A DNA stretch of 64,000 nt, taken from JBJXHN01 sp046233135 (GTDB taxonomy: Bacteria; Pseudomonadota; Alphaproteobacteria; Rhodospirillales; Rhodospirillaceae). The notes below the pieces were generated by a model. That model saw only the letters and a list, made by a program, of their open reading frames with translations. It did not search any database and was not told the origin of the DNA. The translations under genes and the position numbers were made by a program. Positions 24,393 through 33,803 of the stretch are shown here, piece after piece; within the stretch, counting starts at the first letter, position 1; every line of letters begins with the position of its first letter. Location: positions 186,001 through 250,000 of the forward strand of contig JBJXHN010000002.1 in the NCBI GenBank assembly GCA_046233135.1, written 5' to 3'.

Positions 24393-26225
24393 ATGACCGC
24401 CTTCCCACCAAGGAACCATGAAGGGAAGGGGGCCATCGCGCTCTTTCCCGCCGAGTCGCCAACCGATGTGGCGAGCACGAATGCCCGTGTCGCCGTCGAC
24501 TCGTCGGTGCGGGATCTCGAACACGCCCGGGAAGCGGCGATGGACGCTCTGGGCCGGCCGGGGCGGCATCTGGTGGTGGGCAACCGCACGGCCCTGTCCG
24601 GCGAGGTGCCGGATCTGGTGGTGGCCTGGGTGCTTGCTGCCGCCCCGTCCCTGGCTCCCCGGCGCGATGATCTGTGGACGGTGGTGCAGGAAGCCCTGGT
24701 CAACGGTGCCCTGCACGGCAATCTGGGTCTGGAAGCCCCGTCCGACTACGACCTGCCCTTCTGGGAAACGGTGGAAGCGCATCTGGCCCGGCCGGATCTG
24801 GCGGAGCGGGTGCTGGTGGTGGACCTGACCCAGCATGGCGAGACCTTCGCCATCCACATCACGGACCAGGGGGCGGGCTACACCCCCTGCGAGCGGGAAG
24901 ACGAGGCTGGGACGGCGATGGACGAGGAAACGGCCTGCCACGGCCGGGGCCTTGCGCTGATTTCGCGCTTTTCCGACGAGCTGCGGCACGAGAACGACGG
25001 GCGGTCCCTGATCGCCCTTTATCACCTGGCGCCCGCCCTGGCCCTGCCGCAAGGGGACGAAGGGCTGGTTCTGCTGGCCGACGATGACATCAGCACCCGG
25101 ACCTTTCTGCGCATTTTCCTGGCCGACGCCACCCGCAGCCGGTTCGAAGAAGCGGAAAACGGACGCATGGCGCTGGACATGACCCGGCGCCTGCGGCCCA
25201 ACCTGCTGGTGCTCGACATGAGCATGCCGAAGATGGACGGGCTGGAAGTGATCAAGGCCCTGCGGGCCGATCCCCATTTCAAGGACCTGCCGATCATGGC
25301 AGTGACGGCGGCCCAGTCGCGGGAGGAACGCAACCGTATCCTCAAGGCCGGAGCATCGCGGATCGTCACCAAGCCGGTGGACGGGCCGCTGTTCGTGGAA
25401 CTGGCCCGGGCGATGCTGGCCCAGGGGGCGCTGGTGGAAAGCCTGCGGGCCTATCACGATCGCACCCAGAAGGAATTGCAGATCGCCCGCTCGGTGCAGC
25501 TGGGGGTGCTGCCCACCGACGATCTGGTGAAGACGGTATCCCAATCCGTGGGATGCACCATCGCCTCCCATTACGCGCCCTGTAGCGAACTGGGCGGGGA
25601 TTACTGGGCGCTGCGGCAGCTGGACGATCACCGGGTGGCGGTGGTGATGGTGGACTTCACCGGCCATGGTGCCGGGCCGGCCCTGCAGACCATGCGGCTG
25701 CATACCTTTCTTCAGACCATGGCCGTGCCGCCGGATGATCCCTCTGCCGTTTTGAAGGCGATCAACGCGTTCCTGACGGACGTGCTGCCGGTGGAGCTGT
25801 TTGCGACGGTGTTCTACGGGGTCGTGGATATGGTCGAAGGCTGCCTGCGCTATGCCGCCGCTGCCGCCCCGCCGCCCATGCTGTGGTTGCCCGATGCAAA
25901 CCGGGTGCGGGTGGGGGACGGGACCGGTCTGCCGGCGGGGATCGTTGCCGATGCCCGTCATGAGGAACGCCGCATGCCCTTCCCCCCCGGGGCTTCCCTG
26001 CTGCTGTACAGTGATGCTCTGTACGAAACCCCGATGAGCCCCGACGGCCTGCCCTGGGGAGAGGAGGGACTGGAGGCCATGTTCGCCGAGATCATGGGCG
26101 GCCAGGGGCGGCGCGGTGACCTGCCCGCCCTGCTGCGCTGGTTCTACAGCGGGGCACCCCGATCCTTGCCCGATGACCTGACCTGCGTGTGGATCGGACG
26201 GCCTCCGGAGGGTGCTGGTGGATAG
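24393..26225 (+). CDS. HATPase - receiver - PP2C (SpoIIE) partner-switching regulator
   Basis: The 610-residue protein fuses three modules. Residues about 60-215 are an RsbW-like HATPase (VQEALVNGALHGNL as the N box, ITDQGAGY as the G1 box, GRGLALI as the G2 box). Residues about 225-345 are a receiver domain with acidic pair ADDD and phosphoacceptor D near 274 in VLDMSMPKMDG. Residues about 370-605 are a SpoIIE-type PP2C phosphatase with ELGGDYW and MVDFTGHGAGPAL metal-binding aspartates. A kinase and a phosphatase for a STAS protein would thus be joined and controlled by receiver phosphorylation. The STAS gene lies 333 bases upstream on the same strand. Its cognate histidine kinase and final output are unknown. 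Confidence 0.9.
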   Translation: MTAFPPRNHEGKGAIALFPAESPTDVASTNARVAVDSSVRDLEHAREAAMDALGRPGRHLVVGNRTALSGEVPDLVVAWVLAAAPSLAPRRDDLWTVVQEALVNGALHGNLGLEAPSDYDLPFWETVEAHLARPDLAERVLVVDLTQHGETFAIHITDQGAGYTPCEREDEAGTAMDEETACHGRGLALISRFSDELRHENDGRSLIALYHLAPALALPQGDEGLVLLADDDISTRTFLRIFLADATRSRFEEAENGRMALDMTRRLRPNLLVLDMSMPKMDGLEVIKALRADPHFKDLPIMAVTAAQSREERNRILKAGASRIVTKPVDGPLFVELARAMLAQGALVESLRAYHDRTQKELQIARSVQLGVLPTDDLVKTVSQSVGCTIASHYAPCSELGGDYWALRQLDDHRVAVVMVDFTGHGAGPALQTMRLHTFLQTMAVPPDDPSAVLKAINAFLTDVLPVELFATVFYGVVDMVEGCLRYAAAAAPPPMLWLPDANRVRVGDGTGLPAGIVADARHEERRMPFPPGASLLLYSDALYETPMSPDGLPWGEEGLEAMFAEIMGGQGRRGDLPALLRWFYSGAPRSLPDDLTCVWIGRPPEGAGG

Positions 26226-26306
26226 TCTGGTGGACCGCAGGCGTTGTTCAGTTCGGCTGCGCGGTGCAGGATGGGTTTCCAAGGACATCTGACCCCCCAA
26301 ACGCAA

Positions 26307-26340
26307 ACCGGCCGCCTTTCCGTGCGGAAAGGCGGCCGGT
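26307..26340. terminator. Bidirectional terminator between the PP2C and SDMT genes
   Basis: A perfect 15-bp stem (ACCGGCCGCCTTTCC and its complement) with a 4-base loop lies between convergent genes that end at 26225 and 26372. T-runs are weak on both sides. Confidence 0.75.
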
Positions 26341-26371
26341 GTGTCGCATGAACCGCGAGAGGATAGGGCTA

Positions 26372-27218
26372 TTACTTCTTGCGGAAGGCCAGGATGCCCC
26401 AGGTAAGGTGCCCGGCCTTGCCGGCCTTCACCCAGTTGTCCAGGCCGATCAGCATGCGGTCGAGATAGGCGCTGCTGGCGTTTTCGGTCAGCCGCGCGTA
26501 GTTCGCCTTCAGTTCGATCGCCACATTGCCGTAGTGGGTGGGCAGCTGCTTGGACAGATCGTCGATTCCCACTTCCGAGAACCCGATTTCGGCGGCAGCG
26601 GTCTTGTAGAAACCGAAGGACCCCAGGTTGCTGAGGTGGATGCGGTCATAGACGGGCTGCAGCACGCCATCGGGCACGTCGTCGGCCTGCATGGGGTCGG
26701 TGAAGACCATGATGCCGCCGGGCTTCAGGACCCGGTGGGCTTCTTCCAGCACCTTGCGGCGGTTGCCGGAATGCAGAATGGCATCCTGGGACCAGACCAC
26801 GTCGAAGGTGCTGTCCGGTTCGGGGATGTCTTCGAAGCTGCCATGCACGACGGTGATCTTGTCGGCCAGGCCCTGTTCTGCGCTGAGGCGGGTGTTGGTG
26901 TCGTTCTGAACCTTGCTGATGTTCAGGCAGTGCACCTTGCAGCCGTAGGTCTTGGCCAGGTGGCGGGCGGCGCCGCCGTAGCCCGATCCGATGTCCAGCA
27001 CGGTGCTGTCCGGCCCCAGGCCGTCGAGCATGCCGGCCATGCGCTCCACCGTGCGGGCGCTGGCTTCGCGGATATCGGCGGTCTCGTCATAGAGGCCGAT
27101 GTGGATGTCTTCGCCGCCCCAGATCGTATAGTAGAAATGATCAGCATCACCGCTGTCGTAGTAGGACTCCGCGACTTCCGTGACGGCGTCCCAGGTCTTG
27201 GCCGTGGATTCGGTGGTG

Positions 27219-27226
<8 letters not shown>
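26372..27226 (-). CDS. Sarcosine/dimethylglycine N-methyltransferase
   Basis: This SAM-dependent methyltransferase resembles the SDMT enzymes that convert sarcosine through dimethylglycine to glycine betaine, a compatible solute. The 284-residue protein has YYDSGDADHFYYTIWGGEDIH near residue 22, SAM motif I VLDIGSGYGGAARHLA near residue 69, VVWSQDAILHSGNR near residue 135 and LKPGGIMVFTDPM near residue 157. Its ATG at 27226 overlaps the end of the glycine/sarcosine methyltransferase gene by 8 bases, so the two are coupled. The frame is open upstream to 27301, but that part overlaps the neighbour and is not family-like. Confidence 0.9.
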
Positions 27227-28058
<832 letters not shown>

Positions 28059-28114
28059 GTGTCGCCTTCTCGTGGTCGAGGTTGCGGGGGAGGAAGAAAG
28101 GGGTGGAAGGGGAA

Positions 28115-28145
28115 GCCGGCCCCGGCACGCGGGCGCGGGGCCGGC
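28115..28145 (-). terminator. GC hairpin just after metK (terminator or attenuator)
   Basis: A 10-bp perfect stem GCCGGCCCCG/CGGGGCCGGC starts 12 bases after the metK stop and lies before the GSMT gene on the same strand. A C-rich rather than T-rich tract follows, so partial termination or mRNA processing is more likely than full termination. Confidence 0.5.
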
Positions 28146-28157
28146 CGGCCTTTCGTC

Positions 28158-29336
28158 TTATTCCGCAGCGGCCTTGCCCGCGGCGTCGGCCAGGGCCTGG
28201 GCTTTGTCGGTCTTTTCCCAGGGGAAGCCGTCGCCGGTCCGGCCGAAGTGGCCGTTGGACGCGGTCGGGCGGTAGATCGGGCGCAGCAGGTCGAGCATCT
28301 GGATGATGCCCTTCGGGCGCAGGTCGAAGTGCTCGCGCACCAAGCCTTCCAGAACCTCGTGGGCGACCTTGCCGGTGCCGAAGGTGTTGACATGCACGCT
28401 GACCGGTTCGGCCACGCCGATGGCGTAGGCAATCTGGACTTCGCAGGTGTCGGCCAGGCCGGAGGCAACAATGTTCTTGGCCACGTAGCGGGCGGCATAG
28501 GCTGCAGAGCGGTCGACCTTCGAGGGGTCCTTGCCCGAGAAGGCGCCGCCGCCGTGACGGCCCATGCCGCCGTAGGTGTCGACGATGATCTTGCGGCCGG
28601 TCAGGCCGCAGTCACCGACCGGGCCGCCGATGACGAAGCGGCCGGTCGGGTTGATGTGGAACTTGATGTCGTCCTTGGCGTATTCGGCCGGCAGGCACGG
28701 CTTCACGACTTCCTCGATCACCGCTTCCTTCAGGTTCTCGTGGGAGACGTCTTCATCGTGCTGGGTGGACAGGACGATGGTGTCGATGGCCACCGGCTTG
28801 TTGTCCTGGTAGCGGACGGACACCTGGGATTTCACATCCGGGCGCAGCCACTTCAGGCGGCCGTTCTTGCGGACCTCGGCCTGCCTGGCGGTCAGCTGGT
28901 GGGACAGCTGGATCGGCAGGGGCATCAGCACGTCGGTTTCGCGGCAGGCGAAGCCGAACATCAGGCCCTGGTCTCCAGCCCCCATGTCCAGGTGCAGGCC
29001 GGCCCCTTCGTCCACGCCCTGGGCGATGTCCGGGGACTGCTTGTCCAGCGCCACCAGCACGGCCACGGACTTGCCGTCGTAGCCCATGCGCGGATCGTCG
29101 TAGCCGATGTCGAGAATGGTTTCGCGGGCCACATCGGCATAATCCACCTGGGCGGTGGTGGTGATTTCGCCCGACAGGATGGCCATGCCGGTGTTCACCA
29201 TGGTTTCGCAGGCAACGCGAGCGTTCTTGTCCTGCGCGAGAATGGCGTCGAGCACGGCGTCCGAAATGTTGTCGGCCAGCTTGTCCGGATGGCCGGCACC
29301 CACGGATTCAGACGAAAAGATGTAAGTCTCGGACAT
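28158..29336 (-). CDS. metK: S-adenosylmethionine synthetase
   Basis: MetK joins methionine and ATP to form S-adenosylmethionine. The 392-residue protein is full length with the family signatures: SESVGAGHPDKLADNISDAV near residue 8, GAGDQGLMFGFA near residue 120, FVIGGPVGDCGLTGRKI near residue 234 and GGGAFSGKDPSKVDRSAAY near residue 262. The ATG at 29336 has AGGAGGAC just upstream. It heads a run with the two glycine methyltransferase genes. The upstream region contains several hairpins; I could not match any known SAM riboswitch class there. Confidence 0.97.
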   Translation of the reverse strand: MSETYIFSSESVGAGHPDKLADNISDAVLDAILAQDKNARVACETMVNTGMAILSGEITTTAQVDYADVARETILDIGYDDPRMGYDGKSVAVLVALDKQSPDIAQGVDEGAGLHLDMGAGDQGLMFGFACRETDVLMPLPIQLSHQLTARQAEVRKNGRLKWLRPDVKSQVSVRYQDNKPVAIDTIVLSTQHDEDVSHENLKEAVIEEVVKPCLPAEYAKDDIKFHINPTGRFVIGGPVGDCGLTGRKIIVDTYGGMGRHGGGAFSGKDPSKVDRSAAYAARYVAKNIVASGLADTCEVQIAYAIGVAEPVSVHVNTFGTGKVAHEVLEGLVREHFDLRPKGIIQMLDLLRPIYRPTASNGHFGRTGDGFPWEKTDKAQALADAAGKAAAE

Positions 29337-29385
29337 TCAAAGTCCTCCTGGTTGCTGTCGCACTCGTGGTCCGCTCGAAAGGACA

Positions 29386-29519
29386 GACCGGTTGGATCCG
29401 GTCCCGTACTTCGCCGACGCGGCAGCCACAAATAAATCTCAGTCGAGCGAATAGAATGGTGTAGTGGAAATACACCAGTATTGCGCGGCCTGTTGGAGTC
29501 ACTGAGCAGAATCAGTGAC
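29386..29519 (-). promoter_or_regulatory. Hairpin-rich 5' leader of metK
   Basis: Three inverted repeats lie upstream of metK: GACCGG/CCGGTC at 29386-29403, TGGTGTA/TACACCA at 29457-29477, and GTCACTGA/TCAGTGAC at 29498-29519. They could form a structured leader or include operator sites. None matches the conserved cores I know for SAM or SAH riboswitches. Confidence 0.4.
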
Positions 29520-30258
29520 GGCTGCGCATAGCATCGCTCCAGTGCACAAAGATGAACAGTGCCGCGCTGTATCGCACCACCTGCCGCTCATCCGCTGAAT
29601 GACCTATATAATCAGGAAAGGAATGTGCGTTTTTAAGGTTCAAACTGAAGAATTTTTGGTGTATCAAGGCCCGTTGTCTCACGGATCGCCGTGATCTCCC
29701 CCGCCAATACGGGTTTGAAACGGATCGAAATAGGCGGAATTTCCGGATCAGATCAGCGCGCAGCAGTCGAATTCCCGATAAAAATTCAAGGATTTAACCG
29801 TTCCGGGGGGTGCCTGTCCACGCGTCCCGGCTGTATGCCCGAGCGGGGTGCTTTCCGGGGCGGCGCGACCGCCCTTGTCGGCGACGAAGACCGACAGAGT
29901 CGGCCTTTATCCCTCGGTCGTCATGGAATTGTCATCGGATTGGTGCGACGGGCCTTGGGAAAATGCCGGGATCGGGCGGGCGGCGAAGAAAAAACGGGTC
30001 TCTGCGCTATCGAGATCCTGAATGTATTGGCGAAACTTCATTGGCTATGGCGATGGAGATTGCGGGTCGGGCAAGGGTGTTTCGCGCTTTCCTGTTCCCG
30101 GGGCGCCACCAAGGCAGTATAACGGCGGACAAATCGGTCACTTTACGGTTAAGACGGTGCCGTCCTCCTTCCAGGTATGGGACCTCCCCCCCTAGGTCAA
30201 ACCGGGTGCAATCGGAATCGATTGGACGCGGGTCATTTGATCTGGAACCATACGGTTC

Positions 30259-30308
30259 AAGCATCAGATAGTCGGAAAACCGGATCCCGTTTTTTCCGCC
30301 TGATGCTG
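30259..30308. repeat. Palindrome of the 'GGAAAACCGG' type
   Basis: Arms GCATCAG and CTGATGC enclose CGGAAAACCGGATCCCG and TTTTTTCCG, the same core as in the element at 8023-8102. It ends 43 bases before the response-regulator start. Confidence 0.75.
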
Positions 30309-30351
30309 TGGCAGGCCGACCGTCCGCCAGGCGAAAGCGAGACAGAGACGC

Positions 30352-31143
30352 ATGCGTGTCCTATTGGCTGACGACCATTCGATCATTCGCAATGCCCTGA
30401 AGTTCATGCTTCAGGACCTGGAAGACGAGATCGAGTTCGAGGAAGTGCGCGGTTACGCGGCGCTGGAAACCCGTCTGGGGGCGGAAGGGGGCCTGCCGCT
30501 GGATATGGTGGTGATGGACCTGCAGATGCCGGGGTACGAGGGGCTGTCGCAGATCCGCCGGATCGTGGAAATGGCCGCCCCCACTCCCGTGGCGGTGTTC
30601 TCGATGATGGAAGCGGTGGCCGACATGCGCGCGGTGCTGCGCCAGGGGGTGCGGGCTTTCATTCCCAAGTCCACCGACGAAGCGCTGATCGGCACCCTGC
30701 TGAAGCTGGTGGCCGGCGGCGGCACCTATGTCCCCGCCGAGGTCAGCGGCCTGTCCAACGAGGATCCCCACGCCCAGCCGTCCCGGCTGGTCACCGCCGG
30801 CAGCGCCTTGACCGGAGAGGGGAGCGGGGGCTTTGGCGGCGGTGGCCTCGGGGGAGGATTGGCCGGCCAGGGCGCCCCGGGAATCGGCGCCGGGGCGGCC
30901 ATGTCTTCGGCCGGGGGGGAAGGGGGGATGGCGATGGAAGACCCGCGCCTGACCAGCCTGACCCGCCGCCAGCGAGAGGTTCTGGCGCTGATGAGCCAGG
31001 GCCTTTCCAACATGGAGATTGGCAACCGTCTGGGGCTGAATCTCAGCACGGTGAAGACTCATGTCACCGGCATTCTGAAGGCTCTGGACGTGGACAACCG
31101 CACCCAGGCGGTCCTACTTGCCCGCGGTCTCAGCCCCCGGTAG
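30352..31143 (+). CDS. NarL/LuxR-family response regulator
   Basis: The 263-residue protein has an N-terminal receiver domain (acidic pair LADDH near residue 7, phosphoacceptor aspartate in VVMDLQMPGYEG near residue 55, lysine in FIPKSTDEA near residue 104). A C-terminal LuxR-type helix-turn-helix starts near residue 200 (LTRRQREVLALMSQGLSN, then STVKTHV). An unusual glycine-rich linker of about 45 residues (FGGGGLGGGLAGQG) separates them. No histidine kinase gene is adjacent, so the partner and target genes are unknown. The cobalamin riboswitch starts 78 bases after its stop. Confidence 0.92.
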   Translation: MRVLLADDHSIIRNALKFMLQDLEDEIEFEEVRGYAALETRLGAEGGLPLDMVVMDLQMPGYEGLSQIRRIVEMAAPTPVAVFSMMEAVADMRAVLRQGVRAFIPKSTDEALIGTLLKLVAGGGTYVPAEVSGLSNEDPHAQPSRLVTAGSALTGEGSGGFGGGGLGGGLAGQGAPGIGAGAAMSSAGGEGGMAMEDPRLTSLTRRQREVLALMSQGLSNMEIGNRLGLNLSTVKTHVTGILKALDVDNRTQAVLLARGLSPR

Positions 31144-31221
31144 CAGGGGGCGGCCGGGCCTGATGGCGTCCCGGGATGGGCATTGACGCTGATCCCGGGT
31201 CCGACTACTTTCCTGACCACT

Positions 31222-31421
31222 GTCGGTTCCCCTTAACGGCGAAAAGCCGGGGGATGAAAAGGGAACAACGGAAAAGGGCGGACTCCGCTGGAGCGCCCTG
31301 AGCCGTGGCTGTCCCCGCAACTGTGAACGGCGAGAGCCGTACCGAAAAGCCACTAGCGCCAACCGTTTCGCGCTGGGAAGGCGGTACGCTTCACGACCCG
31401 TGAGCCAGGAGACCTGCCGGC
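31222..31421 (+). ncRNA. Cobalamin (adenosylcobalamin-type) riboswitch
   Basis: The region has the conserved order of the cobalamin riboswitch: an opening GGTTCC helix, the AAAAGGGAA segment, GCCACT followed by CGCTGGGAAGGC near 31370, and the B12-box region GTGAGCCAGGAGACCTGCC ending near 31419. It precedes a TonB-dependent receptor and a BtuF/C/D-like transporter, the usual targets. A leader of about 390 bases separates it from the receptor GTG, leaving room for an expression platform. Confidence 0.95.
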
Positions 31422-31810
31422 TGTAGCGTCACCAAACCCGCGGTCGGGGTGTGCCGAGGGTGCGGGCAAGCCGTTGCGTGACGCGCTGCAAAGACGTCAA
31501 CGTGGCTTGCCGGCCGGTTCGGGACAAGACGCACCCCATTCCGATTCGACAACCACATCAGTGCTGACAGGCGGGTCCGTCCTGTCGGGGTCCTTTTCGC
31601 GCGCGCATTTTGCGGCCGCCCGAGCGGGATCTCGCGGGCTGTCCGAGGCGTGCGCGGGCGTGTGCGCCAACGGACAGGCAGGAGGGAAATGCCAGAGGCA
31701 TTGGGACGTCCGTCGTCAACATTCGGGGACGGCAGGGCGCTCGCTATGTCCCATTTCGACGGGGATGGGAAGGGGGGAGGCATGCCGCTCCGGTTCGAGG
31801 GAGCGCACTC

Positions 31811-33769
31811 GTGTCGCATCATATCGCCAGATTTCTGGCCACGTCGTATCAGGGGTTTTCGTTTATCGCTTGCCTGGCCGTTCTGACCCCCACCCCGGGA
31901 TGGGCTGCGGATTTGGTTGCGGAAGAGGGGGCGGATGAAACGGAGCAGGCTGGCAGGGCTTTGCTGACCATCACTATCTCTGCCCCGCCGACGACTGGCG
32001 GGGCATCCCTGGGCGTGCCCCAGGCCCTGACGGCCACGGCGGCCACCACGGTGACCGCCGAGGACATCGAGACGGAGCAGATGCGCCGGATCGATGACGC
32101 CCTGACCCGCATGCCCGGGGTGACTCTGGGGGCCGCGCGCGGCATCGGCCAGCCCAAGGCCATCAGCATCCGGGGCCTCGGGCCGCGCAACACGCGGGTC
32201 TATATCGACGGGGTGGAGGTCAGTGATCCCAGCGGCTCCCAGTCCTCCTATCCCATCAGCGCCCATACGATGAGCGATGTGTCCCGGATCGACGTGCTGC
32301 GCGGGCCGCAGACGGGCCGCTATGGGGCCGATAGCGGTGGCGGCGTGATCGTCATCGAAACCAGGCGGCCCACCGATCCCCTGGCCGGCGAGGCGTCGTT
32401 CGAATACGGCAGCTACGGGACCAAGCGTGGTCACGCCAATCTCTCGGGAGTGCAGGGGCCGGTGGATTTCCGCTTGTCCGTGGCGGCGGACCATGCCGAG
32501 GGCTATTCGGATTACAACGAGCGGCGCGGCGGGGCGGAAAAGGATCCGTTCTCCGCCTGGTCCCTGGGCGCGCGTTTGGGCTATCAGGTGTCGGACCGCT
32601 TCCGTCTGGACTTCACCGGCCGATACCTGGACGAAGACCTGAACTACGATGCGTCTTATGGCGACAACGACTGGCACCGGGACGAAACGGAACGGTTCCT
32701 GCGCCTGTCCGGCACCCTGGAGACGTTCGACGGCGCCCTGGTCCACCGCTTCGGCATTTCGGATGCGGCGACCACGCGCACCTATTGGGGCACGGGAACG
32801 GCCGGGGATACTTACGACGGTGACAAGACCAGTGCCGACTATCTCGCCAGCTGGGCGATCAACGACAGGGTTTCGCTGGACCTGGGCGGAGACCTGACCA
32901 GCGAGCGCATGGAACAGCATACCCCGGGGTTCGCGCCCTGGACGCCTGAAATGGCCGACGACCTTTTGCGGGGCGGGGGGTTCGCCACCCTGGGGGTGAC
33001 GCCGCTGGAGGGGCTGGACCTGTCCGCGACCTTGCGCGTGGACAGCCACGAAACCTTCGGCACCAAGGCCACCTATCGCCTTGGGGCGGCCTATACGGTG
33101 GAACAGACGGGAACCACCGTGCGTGCCAGCTATGGCACCGGCTGGCAGACGCCGTCGCTCTACGAGCGCTACGACCCCTGTTACGGGCGGGCGACCCTGG
33201 AGCCGGAAAGCAGCCGGGGCTGGGATATCGGCGTCGATCAGACCCTTCTGGAGCGCCTGCTGACGGCCAATGCCACCTATTTCCAGGTCTCCACCACCAA
33301 CGAGATCGATTTTTCCAGTGCCATGGCGGCCAAGGCCGGCTGTCCATACGGCGGCGGTTACGGGAACATCAACGAGACCTTCGTGCAGGGGGTGGAACTG
33401 GGTCTGACCGCCAGCCCGTGGGAGAGCCTGGACCTGTCGCTCTCCTATACCTGGCAGAACGCGGTGGATGCATCGACGGACAAGCGCTTGGACGAACGCC
33501 CGGTCAATCAGGGGACGGCCTCGGTCACCTGGCGCTTCCTGCCCGAAGCGATGGTGAACGTCGGTCTGCGCTATCGCGATCAGGTCACGGATTTCAACGG
33601 CACGGCGGACGCTTTCTGGACCGCCGATGTGCGCGGGTCGGTGGATATCGGCGACAACGTGACACTGCATGGCCGGATCGAGAATCTGTTCGATCGGAAG
33701 TACGAGGAATCTGTCGGTTACGGCACGCCCGGCATTTCCGGCTACGGCGGCCTGACGGTGCGGTTCTGA
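31811..33769 (+). CDS. btuB: TonB-dependent outer-membrane receptor, BtuB-like
   Basis: The protein should import corrinoids across the outer membrane using TonB energy. From a GTG at 31811 (GAGGGA about 8 bases upstream) it has 652 residues, with a signal peptide ending near residue 35 (TPTPGWAAD). A possible TonB box (LTITIS) comes next, then a plug domain (IDDALTRMPGVTLG, ISIRGLGPRNTRVYIDGVEV, IDVLRGPQTGRYGADSGGG). A beta-barrel follows, ending in an aromatic residue (LTVRF). The frame is open to 31610, but that part is leader RNA. The upstream cobalamin riboswitch and downstream transporter support corrinoid as the substrate. Confidence 0.92.
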   Translation: MSHHIARFLATSYQGFSFIACLAVLTPTPGWAADLVAEEGADETEQAGRALLTITISAPPTTGGASLGVPQALTATAATTVTAEDIETEQMRRIDDALTRMPGVTLGAARGIGQPKAISIRGLGPRNTRVYIDGVEVSDPSGSQSSYPISAHTMSDVSRIDVLRGPQTGRYGADSGGGVIVIETRRPTDPLAGEASFEYGSYGTKRGHANLSGVQGPVDFRLSVAADHAEGYSDYNERRGGAEKDPFSAWSLGARLGYQVSDRFRLDFTGRYLDEDLNYDASYGDNDWHRDETERFLRLSGTLETFDGALVHRFGISDAATTRTYWGTGTAGDTYDGDKTSADYLASWAINDRVSLDLGGDLTSERMEQHTPGFAPWTPEMADDLLRGGGFATLGVTPLEGLDLSATLRVDSHETFGTKATYRLGAAYTVEQTGTTVRASYGTGWQTPSLYERYDPCYGRATLEPESSRGWDIGVDQTLLERLLTANATYFQVSTTNEIDFSSAMAAKAGCPYGGGYGNINETFVQGVELGLTASPWESLDLSLSYTWQNAVDASTDKRLDERPVNQGTASVTWRFLPEAMVNVGLRYRDQVTDFNGTADAFWTADVRGSVDIGDNVTLHGRIENLFDRKYEESVGYGTPGISGYGGLTVRF

Positions 33770-33803
33770 TCTGAGGCCTGTGGGAAATAGGGAGTCTGAC
33801 AAG

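Larger units (their letters stand above)
29337..30351. other. About 1 kb without a supported gene, between metK and the response regulator
   Basis: This divergent region contains the hairpin-rich metK leader (29337-29519), an AT-rich section near 29600-29660 that could hold promoters, and a dispersed palindrome at 30259-30308. Open frames up to about 150 codons exist (for example from 29691 and 29810 on the plus strand). They lack ribosome binding sites, family resemblance and the codon bias of neighbouring genes, so I treat them as chance. Confidence 0.55.

Noticed and set aside
29337..29520. Known SAM-I, SAM-II or SAH riboswitch upstream of metK
   Set aside because: Hairpins exist, but none of the conserved core sequences of these classes is visible.
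29691..30271. Open frames of 143 and 153 codons between metK and the response regulator
   Set aside because: No ribosome binding site, no domain, and composition unlike the neighbouring genes; they overlap each other in different frames.
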